DNA of 64,000 bases from Takashimella koratensis (lineage: Eukaryota > Basidiomycota > Tremellomycetes > Trichosporonales > Tetragoniomycetaceae): NCBI GenBank assembly GCA_003116875.1, contig BCKT01000010.1, forward strand, positions 1,150,823 through 1,214,822, written 5' to 3'. The translations under genes were made by a program, and so were the position numbers. Shown in pieces: positions 12,801 to 24,400 of the stretch; the first letter of the stretch is position 1, and every line of letters starts with the position of its first letter. The notes below the pieces were generated by a model, which saw nothing but the letters and a program-made list of their open reading frames with translations, had not been told where the DNA came from and did no database searches.

Positions 12801-13016
12801 TATATCCTAGTCCCCTACCTTGACAATTGTCGAGTACTCTCTCTCTTCTCGGATCAGTTTCATGACAATCTCTCTTTCTGATGCTTCTCATTTGATCTGT
12901 TTCATCCTTGTCAAGAGCGAGCACGCTTCATGCGTCAACTGCGATCAGGAGGACAAAATGCAGACCTTGGCGTGTTTAATCGAACTATTTACCCTGCTGA
13001 TTGTAAGTAAAACCCA

Positions 13017-13155
13017 TCGGAGTAGTGCTTTGAGTAGTGCTCTGCCATTATTATTCTAAATGAAGTGCTATTTGCCACCTGGTGATTTTTATAGCTTTTG
13101 CGTCGATTCTTTTTACTCAGTTTTTGATGCATCGCCTCCTACCTCGACGAAACTG
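13017..13155 (-). repeat. Repeat copy D (outer inverted pair, right arm)
   Basis: Carries TCGGAGTAGTGCTTTGAG, then ATTTGCCACCTGG, GCTTTTGCGTCG and TTGATGCATCGCC. It pairs as an inverted repeat with copy A about 1.4 kb to the left. Confidence 0.65.
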
Positions 13156-13669
13156 CAAGGAAAGTTTCGAACTATATCTTTTCTCCTTTCGCTCTGATCA
13201 CAACCTTTCAATGAATCGAGTGATTCTGACATTTAGGGCAACATTGTACATTCAGGACAATGGCGTATTCTGTGAGACACATCGAGGCTGCATTCGAGAG
13301 TACAACCTCAACAGTCGAGTTCTCTTAGCTTAGTCTGGTGTGCTGACATCACATTTGAATGGAACACCAAGTATGTCTGTTTGAGAGTGGAAGCTTTAGT
13401 TCTGAACGCCACGAGACGCTCGGGAAACAACGATGCATTCACGACAAGTCGCATTCACTCAAACTTCGACGGCTTCACGGTCAACAAACCGTTGATTTCC
13501 AGGAACAGCAAAGCCTTTTACCCTGAACAAATTGTATAGACTGTTTCACCGAGGCTTCAATGTACTCACTCCTTGGCACCCCCGACTGATGTCCCACCGC
13601 TTAGCGTTCAACTTTTCAAACATGCATATTTCTAGGATCTTCTTATATTGAGAGATAAAACTTACTGGA

Positions 13670-14664
13670 CTACCACCTGCGGACAGCGCCAGCCTTTTCC
13701 AAATCCGCGGCGAAAGCGTTGGTGAGGACCGTCATGTCCAGACCCATAATGACACCTTCGAATCCTTGCTCCGCCGCAGGCTTAGCTTCCGCCCCAGGTG
13801 CCCACGCAATGATAGGTACTCCAAACTTCTTTGCGGTATCAAAGATTTTCTTCACGCCAGCTTGCACAATTGGATGGTTCGGTTGGCCGACCAAGCCGTG
13901 CGACAGCGCAAGATCATACTGGCCGATGAAGAGAGCATCTGACTGTCAGCAATGAGGGCTCCACCAATGCTCACCAAGACCTTTCACGGAGCAGATCTCT
14001 TCAATGTTCTCCACACCCAACTTGGTCTCGATGATAGCAATGATCAACGTGGCGTCGTTTGCAATGGCAAAATACTCCTGCTGGGTGAGAGTTCGGCCAT
14101 GTTCGACATGGAAAGCCTGGAGATTGAAGCTACCACCGGAAGTTCGAGTACCTAAAGGCGGGTATTTGGCTCGAGAAACCACGTCCTCCGCTTGTGCCTT
14201 GTATCTGTGATCAGTGCCTGCTTTCACCTATCTTTGTGCCGACTCACTTTTGTCTCGAGGAGGGGGATCATGATACCGTGTGCTCCAGCATCAAGAGCGA
14301 CTCGAATGCCCCATGCTTCACTTCCCATTCCTGGGCATCGAGCAATCTACAATGTCAGCTTCAGAGGCACGACAAACTAACTGGAGACACGCCTAAAGCT
14401 GCGATAGCATGGATGCTATCGTGCTGTGAAGCATCATCGTAGTTTCCGTGCTCGGCGTCCATCACAATGAACTACTCAACTGCGTCAGCCACATGTTGAA
14501 GAAGCTCAGAACAGATTCTCTCTCACATCCAGTCCATAGCGCTGTAGGCCTGCCAAAGTGCGAACAAGACTGTGGCCAGGCGCTTTAGTGATCAACCCAT
14601 ACGCCACGCGGCCTTCTTTCCAGGCCTTTTTTATGTGGTTGACTTGATGAGCTTGAACGGACAT
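13670..14664 (-). CDS. HpcH/HpaI-family aldolase
   Basis: Class II, metal-dependent pyruvate aldolase of the HpcH/HpaI family, which reversibly cleaves 4-hydroxy-2-oxo acids to pyruvate and an aldehyde. From the ATG at 14662-14664 (MSVQAHQVNHIKK) the family motifs follow in order across short introns: MDAEHGNYDD, GIMIPLLETK, GTRTSGG, LIIAIIETKLGVEN (metal-ligand region) and ALFIGQYDLALSHG. The C-terminus reads GVIMGLDMTVLTNAF and stops with TAG at 13670-13672. The total of about 280 residues is near family length. It stands alone between the gene-free region and the permease/dioxygenase pair, so the source of its oxo-acid substrate (sugar acid or aromatic breakdown) is not shown by context. 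Confidence 0.88.
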
Positions 14665-15032
14665 GACGAGACAAATTACGACTGCGTGTGTTGGATACCA
14701 CAGAACGGTGTTGTGTTTAGTTAGAAGACAGGAAAAAAAAAAAGCCGGGCTCGACACCGTCGGCGGAATGCTATCGACGACAGTCCTCAGACAGGCAGAA
14801 GCACGACATCGTGAGCAAAGTTGACGACTGCCATCGTCTTATCAGTCAAATTCAAAAGCGGTCAGCTCCGAAATCAAATCCCCGACGAAACTCAACCGAT
14901 CTGACTTCTACGAGCGCAATAACCTCAGTCGCACTTTGTTTGCTGAGGACATGTGCATGCATAGTTGTATTTCGTTTATTCAGACCTGTGTTGTTCGGTC
15001 AATTTTCATTGGCCCAGGTATAGAGGTTTGGA
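14665..15032. other. Intergenic region, 368 bp
   Basis: Upstream of the aldolase and downstream of the permease. It contains a short poly-A run at about 14731-14742 on the plus strand. No gene was seen. Confidence 0.5.
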
Positions 15033-17674
15033 TTAAACCCCGGCGATGACAGCGGCCCTCGACCCATCAAGACGAAGGATCTCTTCTTCCGGAACTGGGA
15101 CATCTTCAGAAGCAGGAGTGGACAACTGGGGGGTCTTTTCCGCATCCTTTTCGTCAGAGCCGGCACCATCCTGGTACAACCCCTCTTCTCCTTCTCCCTC
15201 GCGCAACCTGAGAGAGTGTCAATATGCAAACATTAAGGGCGGGCGCCAGAAGCTCACCTTTCTCTTCTGTCCAAATAGGCGAGCGTCAGGATGACCGGTA
15301 GTGCAACGCAAAACATCGCCAGCGCGTATTCTGTGGTCAAAGGTTCAATGTTAGATATGCGCCTCCACACCAGAGTACGGGCTACTCACTCCATCCGATT
15401 TTGTAATGGGGGGCTTCTGCAGATTGCATCAGTAAACGCCCATCAACGGGCAGTGTGCAACTCACGGGACGCTGGCCAGATACTGAGAGGAGCACCGGCA
15501 CTAAGAGAATTAGCAGTTTGGGGACAGTAAAGACTCACGCAATGCTGTAGTAAGTCACGACCAAGGCAGAAACAATGATTGCGCGTTCCTCTGCACTTCT
15601 ACGAGCGACTGTACCTAGCCAGGCAACGAAACTGACAGGTATCAATAAATCTACTCGGTGAGTTTGAACTTACAGGTTCGCGTAGCAACCGGCAAGGTTG
15701 AGGATGAGGAAGCTCGCAAAAATCAGCCCATCGGGGACGTTCCACTACAACCTTGTCAGCATGTTGGCAATGAGGGCACGATTGACAATTACCGCGGTAA
15801 GGATGGCAGTGAAAACGATCCCCATCAGGCAGAGTCCAAAAACTACGTCTTGTAAGTACGCCTCCCATTAAAGGTAGCTTACGGAATGGCCATTGGACAC
15901 GGAACCAGTCTGACAAAGTCAAGAAAGTCAGAAGGGACACGATGGTGATCTGATAGAATGATCAATAGTGGTCCCGACTTCCATCTCAGCTTTCCGACTC
16001 ACGCAGCTGGCAGCAATCGGGATGGTGCTGCGAAGTGCGTCAGTTCTTAGCACAACATCGCCGAGCGAACAACGTACTTCAATTGCGACACGCTGTAACG
16101 GGACGTTCCGTCCGCATTTTTTAAGCTCTTGAGCCACAAATTGAAATAGCCAGTCCCGGAGTTTGCCTGCCCAACGATTCTACAAGCTCAGCTAACAGGT
16201 GGTAGGCTCGACGTACTCGTAGCCCGCCCACAGCAACTAGAAAAACATGAGCTGGAAGTCTCAACGCCAAGGATAGATGACTTACCCAGTATTGCGGCCT
16301 ACTAAGGGTCGATTTGATGACCCCCCAGGACCACCCCTTGGGTTGAGCACGCTTGAGTCGCTTCATGCGTTCGAGCGCAACCTCAGCGTCTTGCGGTCGG
16401 AGCCAACGGCTTCGGGGATTCGGCTGATGTGGTCAGCAACGCGGTTGGCTAGCCGTCCCGCAGTAATCTACTTACTCGGTTCGGGTAGTCAGGGCACCCA
16501 ACGTAGCCCCAACCTGCAACGGCCACCGTAATGACACTGTTTACGATGAATAGCTTTTAAGCTGTAGTTAGTAAATCACATTGAGCAGAAAGCTGATCTG
16601 CGTACCCAGCGCCATCCTAAGAAGACGTTTAGTAAGAAATGATTGCGCGGAACTCTGACGGTCATTGCGGCTCACCGGAGATACCATGTGCCCCATTCCT
16701 GATTTAGGGATTAGCTCACGAACAACGCAAACAGCATCAAACTTACAAGTTCGTGTAAAGAGCTGACTGGAGGGCTCCGGAAAAGATGCCACCCAAAGAA
16801 GTAGCACTTTGGTAAATTGCCAGACGCTTGCCAATTTCCGCAGGGGTGTACCAGCTGAGCAGAAGAATCATAGCTGAGAGTGTCAGCGACTTTACCGAAC
16901 ATTAAACTCGTTTCAACTCACTCCCGGGCCACTGTAGCTGTGTTAGAAAGAAGATACCATCTGTCTGCAATAGAACTCACAGCACAACCCTCGCAGAATC
17001 CAACCAAGAAACGGATGCCGTCTAGGGCACAGGTCAGAATCGCATGGAAAACAAGCTTTCGTGACTCACAGACTTGCTCGTAGGTTTTGGCTGCAGCCAA
17101 ACAGCCGGTGCCGATCCCCCAGAACACTATCGGCGAGAAGGATCGTGTCAACCACCGGTGTAGTGTGCAGAAGACGCCACTCACGTTCAAGCGACGGGAG
17201 CCAGATACTGGGTCGAACCACGCTGTTGATCAGGAAAGACGAGATGGGGATGCAGATGATGTAGCCGATGTTGAAGTAGGTCGTAAAATAGTTGTATTGG
17301 TTCCCGGTGAGGTTAAGCTAGTCAATGTGAGCACAGCACTGATCTTGTTTACATTCTTAAGCTCACATCCTCTTGCATGCCGCTGACTAAGGAGACAGGT
17401 CAGCAGAAGGTTCAAAACATTCCCAATACACACTCACCGTAAGCATTGGAGATGTTGGTTTGGTCAAGGTACTTGACAATCGCCGAAAGGGAGATATCTG
17501 GGCTTTGTTAAGCGTCTGGACCTTATGCTGAACGAGAGAAGCAAGACATCAGAGATGAGACTAACAAGAACAGAAAAAGACATCCAGACGGCGAATGAGC
17601 TGCCTTTCCTGGCGTTCGCTTTCCGACCATTTCGGATTTTTGAGTAGGACCCAGTCGGTGATGAAGGAGGCCAT
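15033..17674 (-). CDS. MFS permease, Dal5/Soa1-type anion symporter
   Basis: Twelve-segment plasma-membrane transporter of the allantoate permease (ACS) branch of MFS. The N-terminus (MASFITDWVLLKNPKW, then ERQLIRRLDVFF) is followed across an intron by DISLSAIVKYLDQTNISNAY and YFTTYFNIGYIICIPISSF, which are family hallmarks and align with the two paralogues at 51.4-57.3 kb. The C-terminal helix is preceded by PASREAPHYKIGW, and the acidic cytoplasmic tail ends LDGSRAAVIAGV with TAA at 15033-15035. There are many introns. It is divergent from a TauD-type dioxygenase. In Saccharomyces the Dal5-family member Soa1 carries sulfonates and Jlp1 cleaves them, so by context this is a likely sulfonate importer. 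Dal5-type permeases also carry allantoate, nicotinate and dipeptides, so the substrate is inferred. Confidence 0.85.
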
Positions 17675-18457
17675 TGCAGGAAAATGGGCTGGGTTGAAAG
17701 TTGATCGACGGTGTTTCGGTGAGCTAGGGCAAAAACGAAAGGACGACGTCTTATCTGTTTTTCATTCACGATCTCTGCTCGTTATGCCAAGGCTCCTTGC
17801 ATTGAGAAAACCAGAGGATCATTTCAACTCCTTCGCACAGAACACATCGGAACGTGGGTCAGGATAAAGTCTTCTCATACACTGCGACAATGATTGCGGG
17901 AATCGCCATCGATAGAACTGGGTCAAATTTGAATTCCTTCATAGCTCTCGGCCTTTTGTTGCGTTTGGCTTGGTTGGCCGACCTTATCATACGAAATGTG
18001 GCCGTCGTCATTGCAAAGAACCAGCCCCGATAACCATTTCGGGAGTGTTTCGCAGTATAGCGCAATTGTGACTCGTGGATGATGACTCCTCACGAGAGAC
18101 AGTGTGCTTACAAAGCTGTTAGAATCAGGATGTGTAATGGGTGATCGCCGGGTACCGGGACCTGCATCTTCCCCTTACTGGGGGTATGGGGCCCGCCGTC
18201 TCGGGCACGTCAGCGAGCTGAAATTGGAGTAATCTGGCGCAATTTGTTTTACCAGTCACGACTTCGGAATTCTCCGAGACGACGATTGTGACACAATACA
18301 TCAACACCTCCGAAACCCACCCGAACGACCGGTTGCACAAAATGTTGTCCGAAAGCATGGTGTCATGCATTGGTTGTCCGTCTCGCTTCATTGTTGCTCT
18401 GCCAATCCTATATTCTAGCTCATCTCACTCGTCAAGGCCCTTCTAGAAATCGCAGGG
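17675..18457. promoter_or_regulatory. Divergent promoter region, permease / TauD dioxygenase
   Basis: A 783-bp intergenic region between two divergent starts. It contains CGG-AATTCT-CCG at 18265-18276 (CGG-N6-CCG), CGG-GTA-CCG at 18149-18157, and the inverted repeat CCCGA-N8-TCGGG at 18026-18043. These are the kinds of sites bound by Zn2Cys6 dimers. No ORF here looks real. Confidence 0.5.
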
Positions 18458-20111
18458 ATGTCGTACGAAAAAACTTTGACAGAGAATGTCGCCGCCCCGG
18501 ATCAGGTGGCAAAGAATGTCGCTCGCCTAAGGCTGGTGGGAGGGGAGGTCGATGGCAACGTAAGTTGGCGATTTGGTCGTCGATGTGTTGCTCATTGCCT
18601 TAGTCAGTGAAATACCCGAGCTACCTCCCCGTGTGGGAGAAGTCGAAATTTGAAGATTGGGAAGAGGTCCCCTATGTGGACCCGGGCACGCGGGGGACGC
18701 CCGACAAGCGCCATCTCTTTGGGCCTGGCTCTTCTCGAAAGGAGTTGACCCCAGCTTTGGGCGAGGAGATTCACGTGAGGATTGGCCCATGAGAGATAAT
18801 GTGCATAAGCTAGTGCTGATAACCATGCAGGGCGTCCAGCTCTCCCAGCTTTCCAAGGAAGGCTTGGATGACCTCGCTCTTTTGGCTGCCGAGCGTGGCG
18901 TTCTCATCTTGTGAGCTGGCTGGCCTATCAATCGACAACACATTCTGACGTCTCCGCAGCCGCGACCAGGATTTCAAGGATATCGGCCCTGAGCGCCAAC
19001 TTGAAACTGTGCGACACTTTGGACGACTCCATATACATCCTGTGAGTAGATCTTGATCAGGGCAGGGTGCTAATGTGACAGACTATGGTACGTGTTTGCC
19101 TTCAGAGATGTAGTGTTGGACCAGTCGTTGATTCCGTGACAGGGCCACCCAGAAGGCTACCCGGAGGTGAGTGTATTCAGATTGTAGCATGAAAGACTGG
19201 GTGGCTAAATCTGGGACCATTAGATGCACGTTGTCTTCCGCGACCCCAAGGACAGTACCATTGCGTAAGTGCATCAAACTGCGGCAATATCGCCTGATTG
19301 ACTCGTTCCAGTCGGTACACCAAGCCCAACGAGGTCGAAAAGGTTAGCTCTGTCGGCTGGCATGTCGACCACACCGCCGAGATTCAGCCACCGGGCATGA
19401 CATTCTTCTTCGCCCTTGAAGTTCCTCCAGTAAGTATAAATTCTGTAGTAGCGTTCCATAAGACTCCGTGCTGAGCTCTCGTAGTCGGGCGGAGACACGC
19501 TCTTCGTGTCAGCTACCGAAGCATACGACAGGGTAAGTCCCCAGTTACTTGGAATATCGAATCGACTGTTGACGTCCCCAGTTCTCCGACGAATTCAAAA
19601 AGAGGCTCGATGGTCTGCAAGTCGTCCACGACAACAGTGACATGCTGGCGCACTCGGCTGCTTTCGATGGCCCATGTCGTTTCTCTCCCCGTCGTGCCAT
19701 CCATCCTCTCAGTGAGTAGACGGTCAGGGTTAGTCAAAGAGGTTGCTAAATGGGTCCAGTTCGCACTCATCCGGCTACCGGGGCGAAGATCTTGAGCATT
19801 CACCAAGCTCATGCCCGTCGAATCTATGGATACAAGAAAGAAGAGTCGGACTACCTTTACAACTTCTTGAACGATGTGCTGGTGAAAGGAGGCGATTTCC
19901 AGCTTCGAGCTCACCACGAGCCTGGGACTGTTGTTGTCTGGGACAAGTGAGTGGACAAATCATTTGAGGGTATGATGGGTTTGTTAACGTTGATCAATTC
20001 GCGTTATGGCATTCTAGCCGAGTTGTCGCGCACACAGCACTGTACGACTTCAAGGGACAGGAACGTCGGCACATGGTCCGAATCGCGGCCATGGCAGAGG
20101 TTCCCGTGTAG
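18458..20111 (+). CDS. TauD/TfdA-family 2-oxoglutarate dioxygenase, Jlp1-like
   Basis: Fe(II)/2-oxoglutarate-dependent dioxygenase resembling yeast Jlp1, which hydroxylates sulfonates such as taurine so that sulfite is released for sulfur assimilation. The start at 18458 gives MSYEKTLTENVAAPDQ. The core begins EVPYVDPGTRGTPDKRHLFG; the two-His-one-Asp iron site is seen as WHVDHTAEI and, near the C-terminus, VVAHTALYDF, followed by the 2-oxoglutarate-binding arginine region RRHMVRIAAM. The TauD signature SGGDTLFVSATEAYDR lies between. About ten mini-introns interrupt the gene, and it stops at 20109-20111. It is divergent from a Soa1-type permease. The family also includes 2,4-D and alkyl-sulfate dioxygenases, so the sulfonate assignment is inferred from family and context together. 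Confidence 0.88.
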
Positions 20112-20554
20112 TCGCCTAGTTGTGTAGCCCAAATTCTGTTGCACGAAGATGCAGACAATGTTTTTCCGACATCGGAAAAGTCGGCTTTACGCGGCTGAAG
20201 AGCGACTAATCACCGCTAGGCGGACCCAGAGTTGAGCAAGCGCTTTGACAGCGAGTCGTGTGGGGGCCATGCAAGCGCCGTGTCTTGTGCTGTTCGTCAG
20301 TCCTCAACGTCGAGGAGTCATCAGTTGAAATGCATTGTGCTATCTGGAGTCATGAGACCAGCGACACTCCGCCTGCGGAGCTCGGGCCGGTGCGGGCAAT
20401 TGTTTGAGGAGGTTTATTCTTCCGCCGCCCGTTCGCGGGTGACCGGGGCGAGAGCCCGCACCTTACCAGTACTTATCACCCTCCTCACCCACTTCAACCT
20501 TTTGCGTCAATTCATACCTTGAAGCTACCTTCCCCATCCGACACCACGAGCACA
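20112..20554. other. Intergenic region, 443 bp
   Basis: Between the dioxygenase and the VOC-protein gene, both on the plus strand. It likely contains the terminator of the first and the promoter of the second. No further structure was noticed. Confidence 0.5.
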
Positions 20555-21152
20555 ATGGCACCTCATACTCCCACTGCCCTGCAGCACGTAAACCTCGTTG
20601 TCCCCAGGGGTCAGCTTCATCTCGCCGAGGAATTCTACGGCGGCGTGATGGGTTTTGCACAGGACCAAGTGCCCCATCTGCAGATTGGAACTCTACTCTG
20701 GTTCAGGATCGGCGCAGGCCCACAGCAGGTACGTGCGCTCGACAAGGAAGACGCCTCATATGGTGCTAATTGTCTATTCCCTCTTTTCTCCGTTATGCAC
20801 TTTATGCACTGTCGGCGCAGATCCACGTCGCGTTTCAAAACGGCGACAACCCAGGTGCATCGGACATCGATCTCCCCTTGACCAGTGCCCATGCTTGCTT
20901 CACGGTTCCCTCACCTGAGGCTCTCTTGGCACTTCAACAGCAAATCTACCAGCATATGCAACGAGGCGTGGCGTCTTCGGCCCAAGGCTGCGACAAGCCA
21001 GGCGAACAGAACTCGGGCGCCCAGGTGAGTCACCAGAGAGCTATCAGCACCTGACCTTTCCTTAGGGGATTGAGTACCCAACTCGCTTCTTTGCTAGGGA
21101 CTTTGCCGGCAACAGGCTTGAGTTTGCAGTTGCCTCTGCGATGATGGTTTGA
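20555..21152 (+). CDS. VOC-superfamily (glyoxalase/bleomycin-resistance/dioxygenase fold) protein
   Basis: Small metal-binding-fold protein of the vicinal oxygen chelate superfamily, about 160 residues. The first half carries LQHVNLVVPRGQLHLAEEFY with the expected first-strand His, then GTLLWFRIGAGPQQ. After an intron at about 20729-20819 comes IHVAFQNGD, and the last exon reads GIEYPTRFFARDFAGNRLEF, typical of the second beta-alpha-beta-beta-beta unit with its Glu ligand. The stop TGA is at 21150-21152. The reaction is unknown; the family includes glyoxalases, epimerases, fosfomycin-type resistance proteins and ring-cleavage dioxygenases. It follows the TauD gene in the same orientation, which could mean a role in the same catabolic module, but that is only suggested by position. 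Confidence 0.78.
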
Positions 21153-21471
21153 CCTATTAGAGTGCCAGGGAAGCGGCTCAATAAAGAAGGACAGGTGAAT
21201 TTGTAATGCTCGGACCGATACCGACGACTGCTTTGGGGATGGTTTGCCGCATTCTACTGCCGCAGACATGATCATGAATGTGCTGAGAGTATCCGCCGAT
21301 GTACTCGATACTTGAACGTTGCCCATAACCACAGATTCTAGTCCTATCCCGGCGCTGTGCTTGCGTCAGACTGTTTGACCCTGTTGCCGGCGGCGAGATC
21401 TGGGCTACGGAGGGCATACAGATTTGCTTCCGCTGTGCCTGAAGTCCCAATAGTACATAGTATTCAGCTAT
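21153..21471. other. Convergent 3' intergenic region
   Basis: About 320 bp between the convergent VOC and Zn2Cys6 genes; nothing else seen. Confidence 0.4.
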
Positions 21472-24400
21472 CTACGAAAGCTCACTCAGACGCCTGCTAC
21501 CATCTCCAGAGGGATTGAACAACGACAACCTGGGATTGAAAGGGCATCAGGTGAGTAGTGCCCGAACAAGTTATATGACAGAGACCCACCAGTATTGCTC
21601 ATCTTCCGTTGTCATCTCCGGTTGCATATTGATGGAGGCAAGGAATTCGTCCTGTGCTTGTCAGCCAGCGCCCACATCTTCTTCGACGAGAATCAAGTAC
21701 TCACAAGATCGGTTAGAAACCCTGAATTGAGAGTTTCCGTCCCTTCCTCGGCATCTGCGGTGGGAGAGGCACGCGATGGTGCTCTCGATTCCAAACTCAG
21801 CGCTCTCAACGTACGAGAGGTGAAACGGACTATGAAAGCGATCGCTTGTGAATCGGAACCGTTGGAAACACTCGTGTACGTTGCGTGGATTTGCTTGACG
21901 TAACCGATGGCAAGGGTTTTCTGGTTCGAGGTCATGCGCCAGAAAAGCTGGCCTTTGTCAATGGTCCGCTGGAACCAGTTTGAGGAGGGACGAACCTTGT
22001 ATAGAAGGAGGGTGGTCTCCGAAAGCAGAATGGAAGTGACGTCGTGCAGGTAAACTAGCATACCAGCTTTGGCGAGAACATCGATGTGATCAACGATACG
22101 TGAGATGACCGCAAGGCACTCTGTCACACCGCCATCGAAGCCAATGTCCCACTCCAACGCCCTTTTCTTGATGACCAACAAGGCGTCGAGCATGATCAAT
22201 TTGGTAAGGACGCGGGACTGCTCCGACCAGCCTTTCAGGACTGTAAAAAGTGTCAGCCTGCCAAGGGTAGCAACCTTGACCTTGGCTCACCTCGATCCTC
22301 GTTAAACCACTTTTGAACTTTTTGTTCATACTCGGCCTCGATATCAGCTAAAAACGCAACCCAGAATGATCTATCGAGATTACGGGCCTTCGAGATCTTG
22401 TCAAACTGTTGGTGGATCGTTGTCATTCTTAAAGTCAGCGAAATGAGCCCAACCAAGATGTACTCGAAACTGATAGCGAGATGGATGTCTATCGGGGAAT
22501 CGATGTGAGCATGCTCCTTGGCCCACGCTTCCGGCTAACACGTCAGTATCGGTCCCACCTCACCACCTACTTCACGGATCTCGTGCGGCCGGATCATCGT
22601 AGGAAGACCAAAACTCCTTGAGTACCTGCCTGTCAGTGGTCATCGAGTCAGCCTTTGGCGACTTACTTGCGGTCAAAACCTTGCCATGTCGCTGGTCAGC
22701 TTGGTGCCATACTGTAGCAGCAATTCACACTTACAAACAAGACCTTTACGAGAATTCAGTCAATATGAATGTATAAATCAGCAGTGCTGAAGTAACTCAC
22801 AAAGCCATGTCCGCTCGCCATTCTGGTGAATCAGTCTCTTATCCCACGAAGCAGCATGACGACAGAGCGTTACTCACCAGAACCATGCGTGCTTCCAGCT
22901 CATTTGTAGGCAGAATACGCTCGTTCAACGTGTACCAGCCATGCTGATACCCTAGCCGAATCGCCATTCCCACCTTGAGATAAGCGGAGCGGTCCGTAGG
23001 TGCCTTCCAGCAGACAAGTATCAGGAGGCCTTGAATGATGCCAATACCGCTTGCTCCAGTGTTGATCGCTCGACTCAGAAGGGTTTGAGCGTGTTCAAGC
23101 AGCCGAGGATGAATGTCTGGGCGAAAGAACTTGGCTGAGGCTGCAAGAACCGCTGCGAGCAACTCCGACGACGTTTCGCTGATGAATTCGAACGTGTGAA
23201 CTGTGGAGCAAGAGTTCAGTTGAATAGCACCCAAGCCGAGCTCACGGTGTGGATCCAGCAGGCCGACAATTGGATTGAGATGCCAATGAAACATGTTCAC
23301 CAGATGAGATGCTTCTAGGGGGCTGACTAAACCTAAATGTACTGATTATAAGCATCTTTCCGACTGACTCGATTCTCACCAGGGCTATCTGAGGGGCGGT
23401 TCACCCTATCAGGTGGTGGTCGATCACGTTGAGGGGTATCAATGGGGGAGGAGGACGAAGCGTGTGGGGGCAGAGGCGGATCAAGGTACTCAGAGACATC
23501 CAACCGGGGAGCGGTCGGTACAGTCCTTGTCGAGTTGGGTGTGGAAGTCGACGGCGCTGTCGAGAGCACGCCTGGGGGAGCGACGGGGTCCGAAGTGGCA
23601 AACGCAGTCTCTTTGATACCGTTGGTGGAGCGGATTTCTTGATGCTTCGAGATCGGGGAGGGAAGACGAGGCAGTCCAGATGGAACAGCGGGTAAATAAG
23701 CCATGTCCACGGGCAGAGTCGACGGTAGCTGACCGGATCGAATTAGGGAATTGGGCGATATGGTCAAAAGATGTTCGATGCCTCGTGGAGACTGCGGCTG
23801 GTACATGCCAAAGAAATGAGCTTGGTAATTCTCTTGCGGAAGACCTGGATCTTGCGGAAGCTCTTGGGAGGGTAGTGAAGAGGTCGCAGATGGTAGTGGA
23901 ATGGTGCTGGACTGCCCGAATCCTGAGTCGGAGAGAATCGCAGCAGGAGCTGGTAATGAAGTCGATTCAACTGCTGGATCTTTCGATGTAGTAGGCAGGG
24001 CAGTAAGGATGTCGTCATTGGGCCCCTTGTTGTAGTTTAAATGAACAGGTGACCTATCCCTATTCGACCCCGACGCTGACCTATCGTCCTGAGAGGGTAT
24101 TTGATGCTCGGAAGCTCCACGGTCCCGCAACGCTCGTCTGGACGAGTATGTATCAGCGATTCTTCCTCTTGGCTTCCTTGTATGGAAGGTTGGAGGGAGG
24201 GGGGGGGGGGGGGGGGGGGGGTTCCGGTTCATATGGCGCATGTAAGGTAAGGAGGGCATCACACGGACTCAGCGTTGGTCTTCCTCCCTCTGCGACGACT
24301 GGAGTACTCGCATGAAATGGTCAATCTCTCTTTGATGGTTCGTCAACCCTGGAGTATTCCCTGCTGGCATGAATCACAGTCAAACTCACTGCAGCGCGCG

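Larger units (their letters stand above)
10519..13669. other. Gene-free region of about 3.15 kb
   Basis: The longest stretch here without a recognisable gene. ORFs are all short and resemble no family, and the base composition is more AT-rich than the flanks. The left kilobase may hold the promoter of the dual-zinc-cluster regulator. From 11.5 to 13.1 kb it contains four diverged copies of one repeat arranged as nested inverted pairs, listed separately. Confidence 0.6.

Noticed and set aside
12188..13333. Small ORFs in the gene-free region as possible transposase pieces
   Set aside because: All are under about 90 codons with no DDE or other transposase motifs; the inverted repeats alone are reported.
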